64,000 nucleotides of DNA from Caenispirillum salinarum AK4 (GCF_000315795.1 NZ_ANHY01000004.1:248001-312000), one strand, 5' to 3'. Shown: positions 16,525 to 25,775, numbered from the stretch's first letter. Made by a program: numbers and translations. Notes: generated by a model from the letters alone, not told the origin.

Positions 16525-17189
16525 CAGTTCCGCCCCATGGGATTGGTGGGATCGACCGGCCGGGAATATTCGAACAGGTCCTGCGGCAGGGCCATGCCGG
16601 TCCGCGTGTTGTAGAGCGACACCGCCGTCTGGGTGTTCTGGGCGTCCACCACGCGCCACTGGCGCAGCTCGAACGGGTTTTCCGTGAACACCAGCGTCAG
16701 CGTGCCGGAGCCCCGGTCCTCGGTCTGGACCACGTCGATCTCCGCCACGCCGTCCTTGCGGCGCACGTCGGTGACGGTGATGTCGGGGTCGCCGAAGCTG
16801 ACGTTCTGGCGCAGCAGCACGCCCACGGGCGTCTGGCTCAGGCCCAGGTAGCTGACCTGGTCCAGTTCCTTGTCCACGTAGATCAGGTGCCGGCCGTTGG
16901 CGACCATGAGGATGGGCGCCGTGTCGTACTCCAGCCGCATCTTGCCGGGCCGGTCCATGTAGACCTCGCCCTCGACGCTGTTGCCGGTCGACGCCAGCTG
17001 GAGGAACCGGGCCTGCAGCGTGTCGATGCTGTTGAGCGCCTGTTCGGCCTTGCCCAGCACCTCGCGCTCCTGCGGGCCCAGGTTGGCGTCGACCACCGCC
17101 GCCGCCGGGGTGCTCCAGCCGGCCATGCCCAGGCCCGACAGGCCGGCCAGCAGCACCGCCGCCGCCACGTTCCGAGAAACACGCTTCAT
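16524..17189 (-). CDS. lolA: Outer-membrane lipoprotein carrier protein LolA
   Basis: The protein has 221 residues with a signal peptide of about 31 residues (MKRVSRNVAAAVLLAGLSGL...PAAA). The mature region has the LolA pattern: LNSIDTLQARFLQLASTGNSVEGEVYMDRPGKMRLEYD, then PILMVANGRHLIYVDKELDQVSYLGLSQTP and TLTLVFTENPFELRQWRVVDAQ. It shuttles lipoproteins from LolCDE through the periplasm to LolB. In many proteobacteria lolA follows ftsK; no ftsK is adjacent here. Coupled to the VOC gene by a 4-base overlap. Confidence 0.91.
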   Translation of the reverse strand: MKRVSRNVAAAVLLAGLSGLGMAGWSTPAAAVVDANLGPQEREVLGKAEQALNSIDTLQARFLQLASTGNSVEGEVYMDRPGKMRLEYDTAPILMVANGRHLIYVDKELDQVSYLGLSQTPVGVLLRQNVSFGDPDITVTDVRRKDGVAEIDVVQTEDRGSGTLTLVFTENPFELRQWRVVDAQNTQTAVSLYNTRTGMALPQDLFEYSRPVDPTNPMGRN

Positions 17190-17304
17190 CGCTTCCAATC
17201 CATCCCTTTTCTGACCGGTGGCACCAGTGTGGGCGCCGACCGTGGCGATCGTGGGGCGCGGGAATGGCCGGCACAAGGCGCGCCGGCGCCGCGCCGGTGG
17301 TCCT

Positions 17305-17700
17305 TCAACGCGCCTGACGCCGGCCGCGATGCCCCGCGACGGGCGCCGGCGGGCGGTCGACCAGGGCCAGCATCTCGGCCAGCGTCGCGTCATCCAGGTC
17401 GCGGATGCGTTCCGCCAAGCGGTTCGCCAGTTCGGTCGCCGCCGGGCTGAGGCCGCCCGTGTCGATGGAAACCTTGGGGCGCGAGACCTCGGCCAGGCGC
17501 TTCAGGTCCTCCGCCTCGTCCCAGATGAGCCCGAGCGACCCGCAGATGAGCATCACCAGCCCCGATCCCGGCCGCCCGCGGTGGCCGTGCTCCAGGGCCG
17601 ACAGGTAGGCCGGCGTGACGCCGACGTCGGCCGCCATGTCCTTCAGGGCGATGCCGCGCGCCTCGCGCAGTTCTCGCAACCGGGCGCCGAAAGGGGTCAT
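17305..17700 (-). CDS. XRE-family transcriptional regulator
   Basis: The protein has 131 residues with an N-terminal Cro/C1-type helix-turn-helix at about residues 5-60 (LRELREARGIALKDMAADVGVTPAYLSALEHGHRGRPG). The rest is a helical segment rich in Glu, Arg and Ala with no ligand-binding domain. The ATG overlaps the stop of the upstream Smr gene by 4 bases, so this is the last gene of the lutA-lutB-lutC-smr-xre operon. It may regulate its own operon or unrelated genes; no operator was identified. Confidence 0.83.
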   Translation of the reverse strand: MTPFGARLRELREARGIALKDMAADVGVTPAYLSALEHGHRGRPGSGLVMLICGSLGLIWDEAEDLKRLAEVSRPKVSIDTGGLSPAATELANRLAERIRDLDDATLAEMLALVDRPPAPVAGHRGRRQAR

Positions 17701-18326
17701 CCGCCGCGCTTCCGCTTGAGCAGGACGTAGAGGGCGCCCTCGCCGCCGTCACGGGGCTGGGCGTGGGAAAACGACAGGATGCGCGAGCGCAGGCCCGGCT
17801 CGTTCAGCCACATGGGCACCATGCGCCGCAGAACGCCGCCGCCTTCGCCCCCGCGCGAGCCCTTGCCGGTCACCACGATGACGCAGCGGCTGCCCTTGTC
17901 GTAGGCGCGCGCCAGAAAGCCGCACAGCGCCCGGTGCGCCGTTTCCTGCGTCATGCCGTGCAGGTCGATGCGGCCGTCGATGTTCATGCGCCCGCGGGTG
18001 AAGCGGCTGGCGGTGCGCCGGTCGATACCGGCCGTCTGGCCGTGCGAGAGCTGTTGCAGGCGCTTCTTGGCCTCCGCCGCCGGCGTCTGGGCGCCATGCA
18101 CCGCCGCCATGCCGCCGGAGGAGGCACGGTAGCCGCTCTTGCTGGGGCGGGGGATGGGCGGCACGGGAGGCGCCTCGGCCTCGGGGTCCGGTGCGGGCTC
18201 GGACTCAGTGTCGGGCGCGGCCGGGCGGGCACGGGCGGGCGCCAGCGGCTCGGCGGTCTGGACCACCGCCTGCCACAGCGCCGCCTCGTCGGGCGTCAGG
18301 GACCGTTTCCGACCGCGCCGCGCCAT
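17697..18326 (-). CDS. Smr-domain protein
   Basis: The protein has 209 residues. The N-terminal 100 residues are Pro/Ala/Glu-rich and probably disordered. The C-terminal Smr domain carries the two family hallmarks: DLHGMTQETAHRALCGFL (the D-x-H-G motif) and VIVVTGKG (T-G-K-G). Stand-alone Smr proteins are DNA- or RNA-cutting endonucleases; the MutS2-linked form is involved in recombination control or ribosome rescue. No MutS2 is encoded here. Its ATG overlaps the lutC stop by one base, and the stop overlaps the XRE start. Confidence 0.87.
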   Translation of the reverse strand: MARRGRKRSLTPDEAALWQAVVQTAEPLAPARARPAAPDTESEPAPDPEAEAPPVPPIPRPSKSGYRASSGGMAAVHGAQTPAAEAKKRLQQLSHGQTAGIDRRTASRFTRGRMNIDGRIDLHGMTQETAHRALCGFLARAYDKGSRCVIVVTGKGSRGGEGGGVLRRMVPMWLNEPGLRSRILSFSHAQPRDGGEGALYVLLKRKRGG

Positions 18327-19021
18327 CACCCTTCGCCGCTATCCGTCCCGCGCCTGTGGTCGTCGATGAGCACGATGTGCAACCGCCGGGGCCCGTGCGC
18401 GCCCAGTTGCAGCGTCTGCTCGATGTCGCCGGTGCGCGACGGCCCGGTGACCATGTTCACCGTGCGCGGCACCGCGCCCTGCGCCCGCAGCTTGGCCCAG
18501 GCCTCTTCATAGCCGCCGACGACCTGGCTGGCGCGCACCACGATGATGTGGTTGTCGGGCAGGAAGTTGAGGCTGGTGGGATGCTCCGGCCCCGACAGCA
18601 GGACCAGCGTGCCGGTCTCCGCCACGCCGGCGAAGCAGGGGGTCACGGCGGCCTGGTCGGCCGGGTGGGCGACACCGCGGGTGACCTCCAGCGTGCCGTG
18701 GCCCTCCAGCCCGTCGAGCGTCGCGTCGGGGGCGGCGACCACCTTGGGCGCCAGGTTGTGGCCCTTCAGCCAGTCGGCCACCGCGGTGGGCACGGCTTCC
18801 ATGCCCGGCACGCGCGTGACGGTGGCGGCGGCGAACTCCGCCATCTCCACGAAGCGCTCCACCAGGGCGGCATGCTCGCCGGTGGCGCGGGCGGGGACGA
18901 CGCCCGGCTTGGGCTCGTTGATGCGGCGGTCCAGTTCGGCGCGCGCCTCGTCGGGCAACTCCCCCCGGTTCAGCGAGCGGCGGATGCGGGTCAGCACATG
19001 GGTGCGGGCGTCGGACGACAT
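18326..19021 (-). CDS. lutC: Lactate utilization protein C (LUD domain)
   Basis: The protein has 231 residues. It carries the LUD-domain signature GTLVLLSGPEHPTSLNFLPDNHIIVV, then GPSRTGDIEQTLQLGAHGPRRLHIVL. LutC is the third subunit of the LutABC complex, which oxidises L-lactate to pyruvate in the cytoplasm. lutA and lutB lie directly upstream in the same direction, with one extra membrane-protein gene between lutB and lutC. No iron-sulfur ligands are present, as expected for LutC. Confidence in membership is high; whether lactate is the true substrate here is unproven. Confidence 0.9.
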   Translation of the reverse strand: MSSDARTHVLTRIRRSLNRGELPDEARAELDRRINEPKPGVVPARATGEHAALVERFVEMAEFAAATVTRVPGMEAVPTAVADWLKGHNLAPKVVAAPDATLDGLEGHGTLEVTRGVAHPADQAAVTPCFAGVAETGTLVLLSGPEHPTSLNFLPDNHIIVVRASQVVGGYEEAWAKLRAQGAVPRTVNMVTGPSRTGDIEQTLQLGAHGPRRLHIVLIDDHRRGTDSGEG

Positions 19022-19034
19022 GTAAACTCCAGGG

Positions 19035-19526
19035 TCAGGCCATGGACAGGCCGGGCGAAGCGGCCCCGGCCTTTTCAGCGAAATAGCGGGAGGCGAAGGC
19101 GCGCCAGTCGCCTTCCGGCGCGACGCAGCCCACGCGGCGGTCGGCGGCCAGCTGCAGGACGATGCCGCCGTGGGCCCACAGGCGAACCCAGGCGCCGGCG
19201 TCGCGCATCATCAGGGCGACGGCCTTGCGGTGGACCGTCTGCGCCGTCCACGGGCGGATCGCCAGCGCGTAGATGGCAACGGCGAAGACCAGTGCGACGG
19301 TGCCCGACAGCAACCCGCCGAACAGCAGCACCAGCAGCGCCAGCGTCAGCAGGGTCAGCAGCGGCACGGTGTTGAGCCAGGGACTGAACACCGGGCTGTC
19401 GGTGCGGTTCAGGCGCATGAAATCGGTGTGGACGATCAACCGGCCCTCGTCATAGGCCTCCTGCAGGCGCTCGTGCAGGACCACGTCGCGCTTGTTGATC
19501 TTATATTTCGGCGCCGGAATGACCAT
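19035..19526 (-). CDS. Small membrane protein inside the lut operon, function unknown
   Basis: The protein has 163 residues. Two adjacent hydrophobic segments lie at about residues 52-95 (TVPLLTLLTLALLVLLFGGLL and GTVALVFAVAIYALAI), flanked by a charged N-terminal domain (YKINKRDVVLHERLQEAYDEGR) and a basic C-terminal part. It starts 3 bases after lutB and ends 13 bases before lutC, so it is cotranscribed. The family is not recognised. It may anchor the LutABC complex to the membrane or shuttle electrons toward the quinone pool, but that is inference from position only. Confidence 0.72.
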   Translation of the reverse strand: MVIPAPKYKINKRDVVLHERLQEAYDEGRLIVHTDFMRLNRTDSPVFSPWLNTVPLLTLLTLALLVLLFGGLLSGTVALVFAVAIYALAIRPWTAQTVHRKAVALMMRDAGAWVRLWAHGGIVLQLAADRRVGCVAPEGDWRAFASRYFAEKAGAASPGLSMA

Positions 19527-19529
19527 CGG

Positions 19530-20963
19530 TCAGGCCGCCTTGCCACCGGCCTTCTGCTGGCGCTTGTAGCGCTGCATAAAGGTCTCGCCCTCGGGCGCGG
19601 GCATGTCGCGGGCGTCCGTCCAGGGCTTCGCCATGGGAAGCGATTTGATGCGCCCGCGCTTGCCGCCCCAGATCGACAGCGTGCGCGCCGCCGCCGCCGT
19701 GTACCAGCGCCACAGCTTGGGCCGGGTGGCGATCCAGGCGTAGAAGCGGAAGGCCTGGCGCACGCGGGCCGGCGGCAGGTGGCGCTCGAACTCCTTCTCC
19801 CGCCAGTGCCGCAGCATGCGGGGCAGGGGGATGCGCATGGGGCAGACTTCCTCGCACTTGCCGCAGAGCGTGGAGGCATTGGGCAGGGGCGCAGAATTCT
19901 CGATGCCGATCAGCGCCGGCGTCAGCACGCTGCCCATGGGACCGGGATAGACCCAGCCATAGGCATGGCCGCCGACGGCGCCGTAGACGGGGCAGTGGTT
20001 CATGCAGGCCGCACAGCGGATGCAGCGCAGCATCTCCTGGAACTCGGTGCCCAGCATCCCCGAGCGGCCGTTGTCGATGAGCACCACATGGAACTCCTCC
20101 GGCCCGTCGCGGTCGTCGGCGCGGCGCGGTCCGGTGGAAAAGGTGGTGTAGCTGCTCATCTCCTGCCCGGTGGCCGACCGCGCGAGCAGCCGCAGGATGG
20201 TGCAGGCATCGTCCAGCGTCGGCACCACCTTCTCGATGCTCGCCAGCACGACGTGCGTCTTGGGCAGCAGCTGCGTCAGGTCGCCGTTGCCCTCGTTGGT
20301 GACGATGACGGTCGACCCCGTCTCGGCGATCAGCATGTTGGCGCCGGTGATGCCGACGTCGGCCTCGATGAACTGGCCGCGCAGCACGTCGCGCGCCTCG
20401 TCCAGCAGCTGGCGCGGCTCCGACAGCGGACGGTCTGCGGCGTACTGCTTGTGGGTCTCGCGGAAGATGTCGGCCACCGCTTCCTTGGAGACGTGGATGG
20501 CCGGGGCGATGATGTGGCTTGGCGGCTCGTGGCGCAGCTGGATGATGTATTCGCCAAGGTCCGTCTCGATCGGCGCGATCCCCTTTTCCTCCAGGAAATG
20601 GTTGAGCGCGATCTCCTCGGCGATCATGGACTTGCCCTTGGTGACCGTCCTGGCCCCCTTGTCGCGGCAGATCTTCAGCACCGTCTGACGGGCTTCCTCG
20701 GCGTCGCGGCACCAGTGGACGTGGCCGCCCTGCTCCTTCACCCGCGCCTCGAAGACCGTCAGGTAGTGGTCCAGGTTCTCCAGCACGTGGTTCTTAAGGT
20801 CGCGCCCGGCGTCGCGCAGTTCCTCGAACTCCGGCAACTTGGCGACGGCCGCCGCCCGCTTTTCGCGGAAGCCGACCTTCATGGTGCCCAGCGCCTTCTT
20901 GAGCTTTTCGTCCTCGATGGCGCGGTGGGCATTTTCCTTGAATTGAAGGCTGGTGGCGTTCAT
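19530..20963 (-). CDS. lutB: Lactate utilization iron-sulfur protein LutB
   Basis: The protein has 477 residues from the ATG at 20963; a longer in-frame start at 20999 is less likely. An N-terminal LUD-like region precedes two 4Fe-4S motifs, CIRCAACMNHCPVYG and CGKCEEVCPMRIPL. This is the LutB/YkgF arrangement. The clusters carry electrons during lactate oxidation in the LutABC complex. The product is cytoplasmic or loosely membrane-associated. lutA starts about 75 bases upstream on the same strand, and the small membrane protein follows 3 bases after the stop. Confidence 0.9.
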   Translation of the reverse strand: MNATSLQFKENAHRAIEDEKLKKALGTMKVGFREKRAAAVAKLPEFEELRDAGRDLKNHVLENLDHYLTVFEARVKEQGGHVHWCRDAEEARQTVLKICRDKGARTVTKGKSMIAEEIALNHFLEEKGIAPIETDLGEYIIQLRHEPPSHIIAPAIHVSKEAVADIFRETHKQYAADRPLSEPRQLLDEARDVLRGQFIEADVGITGANMLIAETGSTVIVTNEGNGDLTQLLPKTHVVLASIEKVVPTLDDACTILRLLARSATGQEMSSYTTFSTGPRRADDRDGPEEFHVVLIDNGRSGMLGTEFQEMLRCIRCAACMNHCPVYGAVGGHAYGWVYPGPMGSVLTPALIGIENSAPLPNASTLCGKCEEVCPMRIPLPRMLRHWREKEFERHLPPARVRQAFRFYAWIATRPKLWRWYTAAAARTLSIWGGKRGRIKSLPMAKPWTDARDMPAPEGETFMQRYKRQQKAGGKAA

Positions 20964-21037
20964 GGACGCGTGCTCCCGAGTCTCTATCCTGATGCGCAAA
21001 TGCGTCGTCGCGCCCGCGGGGCGCTCGGGATTTGCGG

Positions 21038-21817
21038 CTAGCGCTCTTCGCCGATGGCGGGCGTGTCGGTCATGCCGGCCAGGACCTCGGTCACGTGCCG
21101 GTATTTGGTCCGCTGTCCGCGCCGCTTGGCCTTGCCCGCCATGTTGAGCAGGCAGCCCACCTCGCCGGCGAGCATCGTTCCGGCTCCGGTCTTTTCAATG
21201 TCGGTGGTCTTGTCGGTGACCATGCGGTCGGACACCTCGCCGTACTTCACGCAGAAGGTGCCGCCGAAGCCACAGCATTCCTCCGGCCGGTCCATCTCGG
21301 TCAGTTCCACGCCCTTGACCTTGGACAGCAGGTGGCGCGGCTGGCCCTTGACCTTCATCTGCCGCAGGCCCGAGCAACTGTCGTGATAGGTGACCGTGTC
21401 GTCGTAAGAGGCCTCGATACCGTCCCAGCCCATGACGTCGGTCAGGAAGCTGGTGATCTCGAAGGTCTTGGCCGCCAGGGCCTCGGCGCGGGCCTTCCAC
21501 GCGGGCTCGCCGTCGAATACGTCGGGATAATAGCGGATCATGCCGCCGCACGAGCCCGAGGGCGCGACCACATAGTCGAAATCCTCGAACGCGGCGATCA
21601 ACTGCTTCGCCACCGCCTGCGTGCCGGCGCGGTCGCCGGAGTTCCACGAGGGCTGGCCGCAGCAGGTCTGCGCCTCGGGCACCTCGACTCGGCAGCCGGC
21701 CTTTTCCAGCAGACTGAGGGACGCAAAGCCCACGGTCGGGCGATAGACGTCCACCAGGCAGGTGACGAACAGTCCCACGCGGGGGTTGGCGGGGGGCGAA
21801 TTGGGGGTCTCGGGCAT
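21038..21817 (-). CDS. lutA: Lactate utilization CCG-domain protein LutA
   Basis: 259 residues. Two CCG (cysteine-rich, DUF224) domains are visible: PEAQTCCGQPSWNSGD in the first half and CCGFGGTFCVKYGEVSDRM in the second. Such domains bind a noncubane 4Fe-4S cluster at catalytic or electron-transfer sites. The protein fits LutA/YkgE of the LutABC lactate oxidation complex. The start at 21817 gives MPETPNS, just before the conserved VGLFVTCLVDVYRP. It is the first gene of the lut operon, and a divergent cobD starts about 220 bases away. Confidence 0.9.
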   Translation of the reverse strand: MPETPNSPPANPRVGLFVTCLVDVYRPTVGFASLSLLEKAGCRVEVPEAQTCCGQPSWNSGDRAGTQAVAKQLIAAFEDFDYVVAPSGSCGGMIRYYPDVFDGEPAWKARAEALAAKTFEITSFLTDVMGWDGIEASYDDTVTYHDSCSGLRQMKVKGQPRHLLSKVKGVELTEMDRPEECCGFGGTFCVKYGEVSDRMVTDKTTDIEKTGAGTMLAGEVGCLLNMAGKAKRRGQRTKYRHVTEVLAGMTDTPAIGEER

Positions 21818-22037
21818 GGGCACGGTCGGCGGCTCTGTCCGTTTCGGGTCAGCTGTCAATATAGGGCTTGCATCTGGATGCGCCAAAGAATGCGCCGGTC
21901 GGGCCCCGGACACAAGCAAACACCGTTTCATCCGGCTTGAAGCATCATATGACTCTACGCGTCGCGCCTTTTGGCGGACCGCCGGCCGCCGCTTCCTCTT
22001 GCCAGGGGGCGCGTGGCGACGCATCCTCGGCGCCACC

Positions 22038-23039
22038 ATGCCGACACTCCCGCTCGCCTTCGATCCCGGAGGGGCTTTCGACCCCTTCCTGCTGCTGGTC
22101 ACCGCCCTGGTGCTCGACGCCTACCTTGGCGAGATGCGCCTGCTGTTCAAGGTGATCCCCCATCCCGTGGTCGCCATCGGCAACGTGATCGGCTGGTTCG
22201 ACCGCCGCCTGAACCGGGCCGAGCGCGGCGACACCAACCGCCGCGTGCGCGGCATCCTTGTGGTCGTCTTCATGACCGGCGCGGCGCTTGGCATCGGCGC
22301 CATGATCCAGGCGGCGGCGGCCTGGATGCCCTATGGCTGGGCGCTGGAGCTGTTCGTGCTGGTCACCCTCGTCGCCCAGCGCAGCCTGTACGACCATGTG
22401 GCCGCCGTCGCCAAGGGGCTGGAGCAGGGCGGGCTCGCCGGCGGGCGCAAGGCCGTCGCCATGATCGTCGGCCGCGACCCCAAGACGCTGGACGAACACG
22501 GCGTCGCCCGCGCCGCCATCGAATCCTGCGCCGAGAACTTCTCCGACGGCATCGTCGCCCCGGTGTTCTGGTACGTCCTCCTGGGCCTGCCGGGAATGCT
22601 GGCCTACAAGACCATCAACACCATGGACAGCATGATCGGCCACAAGACCGACCGCTACCGCGCCTTCGGCTGGGCGGCGGCGCGGCTGGACGACGTGCTG
22701 AACCTGATCCCCGCCCGGCTGGCCGGGCTGATCCTGGCGGCCGGCACCGTCGCGGCGGCGGGCAAGCCGGGGAAGGCGGTCAGGACCATGCTGCGCGACG
22801 CCCGCAAGCACCGCAGCCCCAACGCCGGGTGGCCCGAGGCCGCCATGGCCGGCGGCCTGGATCTGGCGCTCGCCGGGCCCCGCCGCTATCCGGGCGAGGT
22901 GGTGGACGCGCCCTGGATCGGGTCGGGCCGGGCGCGGGCCGACGCCACCGACATCCGCCGCGCCCTGCGCACCCTGGTGGCCGGCTGCGTGCTGCAGGCG
23001 GGCATCGTGCTGCTTCTGTGGTTCGGCATGGGGCAGTGA
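22038..23039 (+). CDS. cobD: Adenosylcobinamide-phosphate synthase CobD/CbiB
   Basis: The protein has 333 residues with several membrane helices, the usual size. Hallmarks are ALVLDAYLGEM near the N-terminus, HPVVAIGNVIGWFDRRLN, GRDPKTLDEHGVARAAIESCAENFSDGIVAPVFWY and the YKTINTMDSMIGHKTDRY segment. The enzyme joins aminopropanol phosphate to adenosylcobyric acid in cobalamin synthesis in the inner membrane. It stands alone here, with no other cobalamin genes in the window. The 220-base divergent region to lutA shows no clear cobalamin riboswitch. The ATG at 22038 is chosen; upstream in-frame starts lack the conserved sequence. Confidence 0.92.
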   Translation: MPTLPLAFDPGGAFDPFLLLVTALVLDAYLGEMRLLFKVIPHPVVAIGNVIGWFDRRLNRAERGDTNRRVRGILVVVFMTGAALGIGAMIQAAAAWMPYGWALELFVLVTLVAQRSLYDHVAAVAKGLEQGGLAGGRKAVAMIVGRDPKTLDEHGVARAAIESCAENFSDGIVAPVFWYVLLGLPGMLAYKTINTMDSMIGHKTDRYRAFGWAAARLDDVLNLIPARLAGLILAAGTVAAAGKPGKAVRTMLRDARKHRSPNAGWPEAAMAGGLDLALAGPRRYPGEVVDAPWIGSGRARADATDIRRALRTLVAGCVLQAGIVLLLWFGMGQ

Positions 23040-23109
23040 AAGACGGGCGTTTCGGGCTTGGCGGTCCTGTCGTTAAGCGGCTAGAGTGCGCGCCTCAAGG
23101 AGGACGCCG

Positions 23110-25185
23110 ATGCCGCAGAACACCGCCGCCCCCGTCGCGAATGTGGTGCGCCAGGCGCAGCAGCAGCACATGCGGGGCAACATCCGCCAGGCGGAGCAGC
23201 TCTACCGACAGGTCCTCGCCAGCGACCCGCGAAACCCCGAGGCCATCGCCGGCCTGGGCCTCGTGGCGGCGCAGGCGGGCAACCTTCCGGCTGCGCGCGA
23301 GCTTCTGAAGAAGGCGCTGTCCCTCCAGCCGGAAAACCCGGACAACCTGGTCAACCTCGCCAAGGTGGACATCGGCCTCAACCAGCCGGCCGAGGCCGAA
23401 CGGGCGCTGCTCGACGCGCTGAAGCGCCGCAAGCGCGACGCGGCGGCATGGAACATGCTGGGCTGGTGCCAGCAGCGCCAGGGCCGCCTGACAGAGGCGG
23501 TGGACAGCTTCCGGCAAGCCGTGCGGATCAAGGGCGACCTGCCCGAGGCGCTGAACAATCTGGGCACGGCGCTCATGCTGCTGGGCGACAACGCCGAGGC
23601 CGCCAAGATCCTCGCCCGCTGCGTCAGCCTGGCGCCCAAGGCGGCCCAGGCGCACATGAACCTGGGCAGCGTCTACGCGGCGCTCGACAAGGAAGCCGAC
23701 GCCATCAAGCACGGCAAGCGCGCCACCGAGCTGGCGCCCCAGGCCGCCGAGGCGTGGTTCAACCTGGGCCGCAGCTATCACACCTTCGACCATGCCGACC
23801 AGGCCATCGCGGCCTACGGCAAGGCGGTGGAACTGGCCCCGCAGGCGGCGCAGTTCATGAACAACCTGGCGCAGGTGCTTGAGTCCGCCCTGCGCTCCGA
23901 CGAGGCCCTGGCCTGGGCCGAGAAGGCCGCCGCCATGGCGCCCGACGTCTCCGAGTGGAGCGAGAACCTGGTGCGCGGCTACCTGGTGCGCGGCCGGCTC
24001 GACGATGCCAAGGCCACCGCCGAGGCGTTCCTCGCGCGCCATCCCGACACGCTGGGCATGCGGCTGCTGCTGGGCGACCTCGCCATCCGCGAGGGCCGGT
24101 TCGAGGACGCCAAGGCCGCCTTCAGCGCCCTGCTGGAGGAAGACGGCAGCCGCGCGCGCGCCCTGCGGGGCCTCGCCCGCGCCGACAAGGTCAAGGCCGG
24201 CGACCCGCTGCTCGACCGCATGGCCGACGTGGCGGCGCGCGAGGACATCCCGGTCGAGGACCGCGTGGAGTTGTACTTCGCGCTCGGCAAGGCCAACGAC
24301 GACGTCGGCGACGTGGACACCGCCTTCCACTTCTATGCGCAGGGCAACGCGCTGAAAAACCGCGGGTGCCGCTACGATCCGGCGAAGATGGAAGACCACA
24401 TCGACGGCCTGATCGAAACCTTTACCGCCGACTTCCTGGCGGAGCGGGCCGATTGGGGCGATCCGTCGGAGCGGCCGACCTTCATCGTCGGCCTGCCGCG
24501 GTCGGGCACGACACTGGTGGAACAGATCCTGTCCAGCCATCCGCAGGTGGCCGGCGGCGACGAACTGCCCGACTTCAACCAGATCGAGCGCCTGCTCAAG
24601 CGCCGCGTCGGCTATCCGCGCGGCATGGCGACCGCCCCGCGCGCGGCCGTGACGGACTTCGCACCCGGCTATCTGGCGCATCTTGAACGGATTGATCCGG
24701 ACGCCGTGCGGGTGACCGACAAGCTGCCCGGCAACGCCCTGCGGCTGGGCCTCATCGCGCTGATGTTCCCGCAGGCGCGGGTGGTGCATTGCCGCCGCGA
24801 CCCGGTGGACACCAGCCTGTCCATCTACTTCCAGAATTTCGGCGGCGCGCACGAGTACGGCTACGACCTCGCCTCCATCGGCCATTTCCACCGCCAGGTG
24901 GACCGCCTGATGGCACATTGGAAGTCGGTGGTGCCCACGCCCGTGCTGGACGTCGACTACGAAGCCGTCGTCGCCGACCACGAAGGCCAGGGGCGCCGCA
25001 TGATCCAGCACCTGGGCCTGGACTGGGACGATGCCATGGCCGCCTTTTACGCCAACAAGCGCGTGGTCAACACCGCCAGCGTCTGGCAGGTGCGCCAGCC
25101 CATCTACAAGGGCTCGGTGGAACGCTGGCGCAAGTACGAGGCCCACATCGGCCCGCTGCTCGACGCCCTGGGCATGACCCGCTGA
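23110..25185 (+). CDS. TPR-repeat sulfotransferase-domain protein
   Basis: The protein has 691 residues. The first 380 residues are tandem tetratricopeptide repeats (for example NLVNLAKVDIGLNQPAEAERALLDAL). The C-terminal part is a sulfotransferase domain: the 5'-PSB loop FIVGLPRSGTTLVEQILSSHP, and a later CRRDPVDTSLSIYFQNF with the 3'-phosphate-binding pattern. The combination is common in alphaproteobacteria and resembles tyrosyl-protein sulfotransferases. It would transfer sulfate from PAPS to a protein or glycan acceptor; the acceptor is unknown. An AAGGAGG ribosome site lies at 23098-23104. It is a single gene. Confidence 0.9.
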   Translation: MPQNTAAPVANVVRQAQQQHMRGNIRQAEQLYRQVLASDPRNPEAIAGLGLVAAQAGNLPAARELLKKALSLQPENPDNLVNLAKVDIGLNQPAEAERALLDALKRRKRDAAAWNMLGWCQQRQGRLTEAVDSFRQAVRIKGDLPEALNNLGTALMLLGDNAEAAKILARCVSLAPKAAQAHMNLGSVYAALDKEADAIKHGKRATELAPQAAEAWFNLGRSYHTFDHADQAIAAYGKAVELAPQAAQFMNNLAQVLESALRSDEALAWAEKAAAMAPDVSEWSENLVRGYLVRGRLDDAKATAEAFLARHPDTLGMRLLLGDLAIREGRFEDAKAAFSALLEEDGSRARALRGLARADKVKAGDPLLDRMADVAAREDIPVEDRVELYFALGKANDDVGDVDTAFHFYAQGNALKNRGCRYDPAKMEDHIDGLIETFTADFLAERADWGDPSERPTFIVGLPRSGTTLVEQILSSHPQVAGGDELPDFNQIERLLKRRVGYPRGMATAPRAAVTDFAPGYLAHLERIDPDAVRVTDKLPGNALRLGLIALMFPQARVVHCRRDPVDTSLSIYFQNFGGAHEYGYDLASIGHFHRQVDRLMAHWKSVVPTPVLDVDYEAVVADHEGQGRRMIQHLGLDWDDAMAAFYANKRVVNTASVWQVRQPIYKGSVERWRKYEAHIGPLLDALGMTR

Positions 25186-25198
25186 CAGGCGACGGCCT

Positions 25199-25711
25199 CT
25201 ATTCCGGTATCGTAATGGTGCTGTCCGGCCCGCACGCCGCCAGCAGGTCCAGCAGGTCGGGCAGGGCGAGGGCGACGCATCCCTCCGTGCCCGTGTAGCC
25301 GGGCCGCGCCACATGCATGAAGATGGCGCTGCCGCGCCCCGCCACGGGCGGATCGTCGTTGTGGCCGAGGATGACGATCACGTCGTACACGGCCTCGTCC
25401 CGCCACAGCCGTTCGTGCGAGGCGCCGTACGGCAGCGCGATGGGACGGTTGTAGGCGGGATCGGCCGGATCATCGCACCAGCCGTCGTTCGGGGCCAGCG
25501 CGCGGACCGGCAGACCCGTTTCCGGCGCCTCCGCCAGGCGGTCGGGGCGGTAGAGCACGCGACGAATCGGGAAGGTCCCGACGGGCGTGCCGCCGTCGCC
25601 CTCGCGCTTCTCGCGCACGATGCCCCCCTTGCCCAGCGCACAGCGCCAGGACCGGCCGTCATCGGCGCGGAGGGTGGAGGTTTCGGGGTCGACGGTCAGA
25701 TGCATCGGCAT
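25199..25711 (-). CDS. L,D-transpeptidase (YkuD) family protein
   Basis: The protein has 170 residues from the ATG at 25711 (ATG at 25705 also possible). The YkuD signature occupies the C-terminal half: VIVILGHNDDPPVAGRGSAIFMH and a catalytic GTEGCVAL around the active-site Cys. The family forms 3-3 cross-links in peptidoglycan or attaches lipoproteins. No signal peptide or LysM is visible, so this one may be cytoplasmic or released by another route. It converges with the sulfotransferase gene, with 13 bases between stops. Confidence 0.85.
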   Translation of the reverse strand: MPMHLTVDPETSTLRADDGRSWRCALGKGGIVREKREGDGGTPVGTFPIRRVLYRPDRLAEAPETGLPVRALAPNDGWCDDPADPAYNRPIALPYGASHERLWRDEAVYDVIVILGHNDDPPVAGRGSAIFMHVARPGYTGTEGCVALALPDLLDLLAACGPDSTITIPE

Positions 25712-25775
25712 GACACCGTTATAGAAGCGCCGGGGCCGCACGCAAACCGTCATCGCACGTCAGTGCGCAGGCGCC

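Noticed and set aside
21818-22037. Cobalamin riboswitch before cobD
   Set aside because: No B12-box or typical stem was found in the divergent gap, which is also shared with the lut operon.
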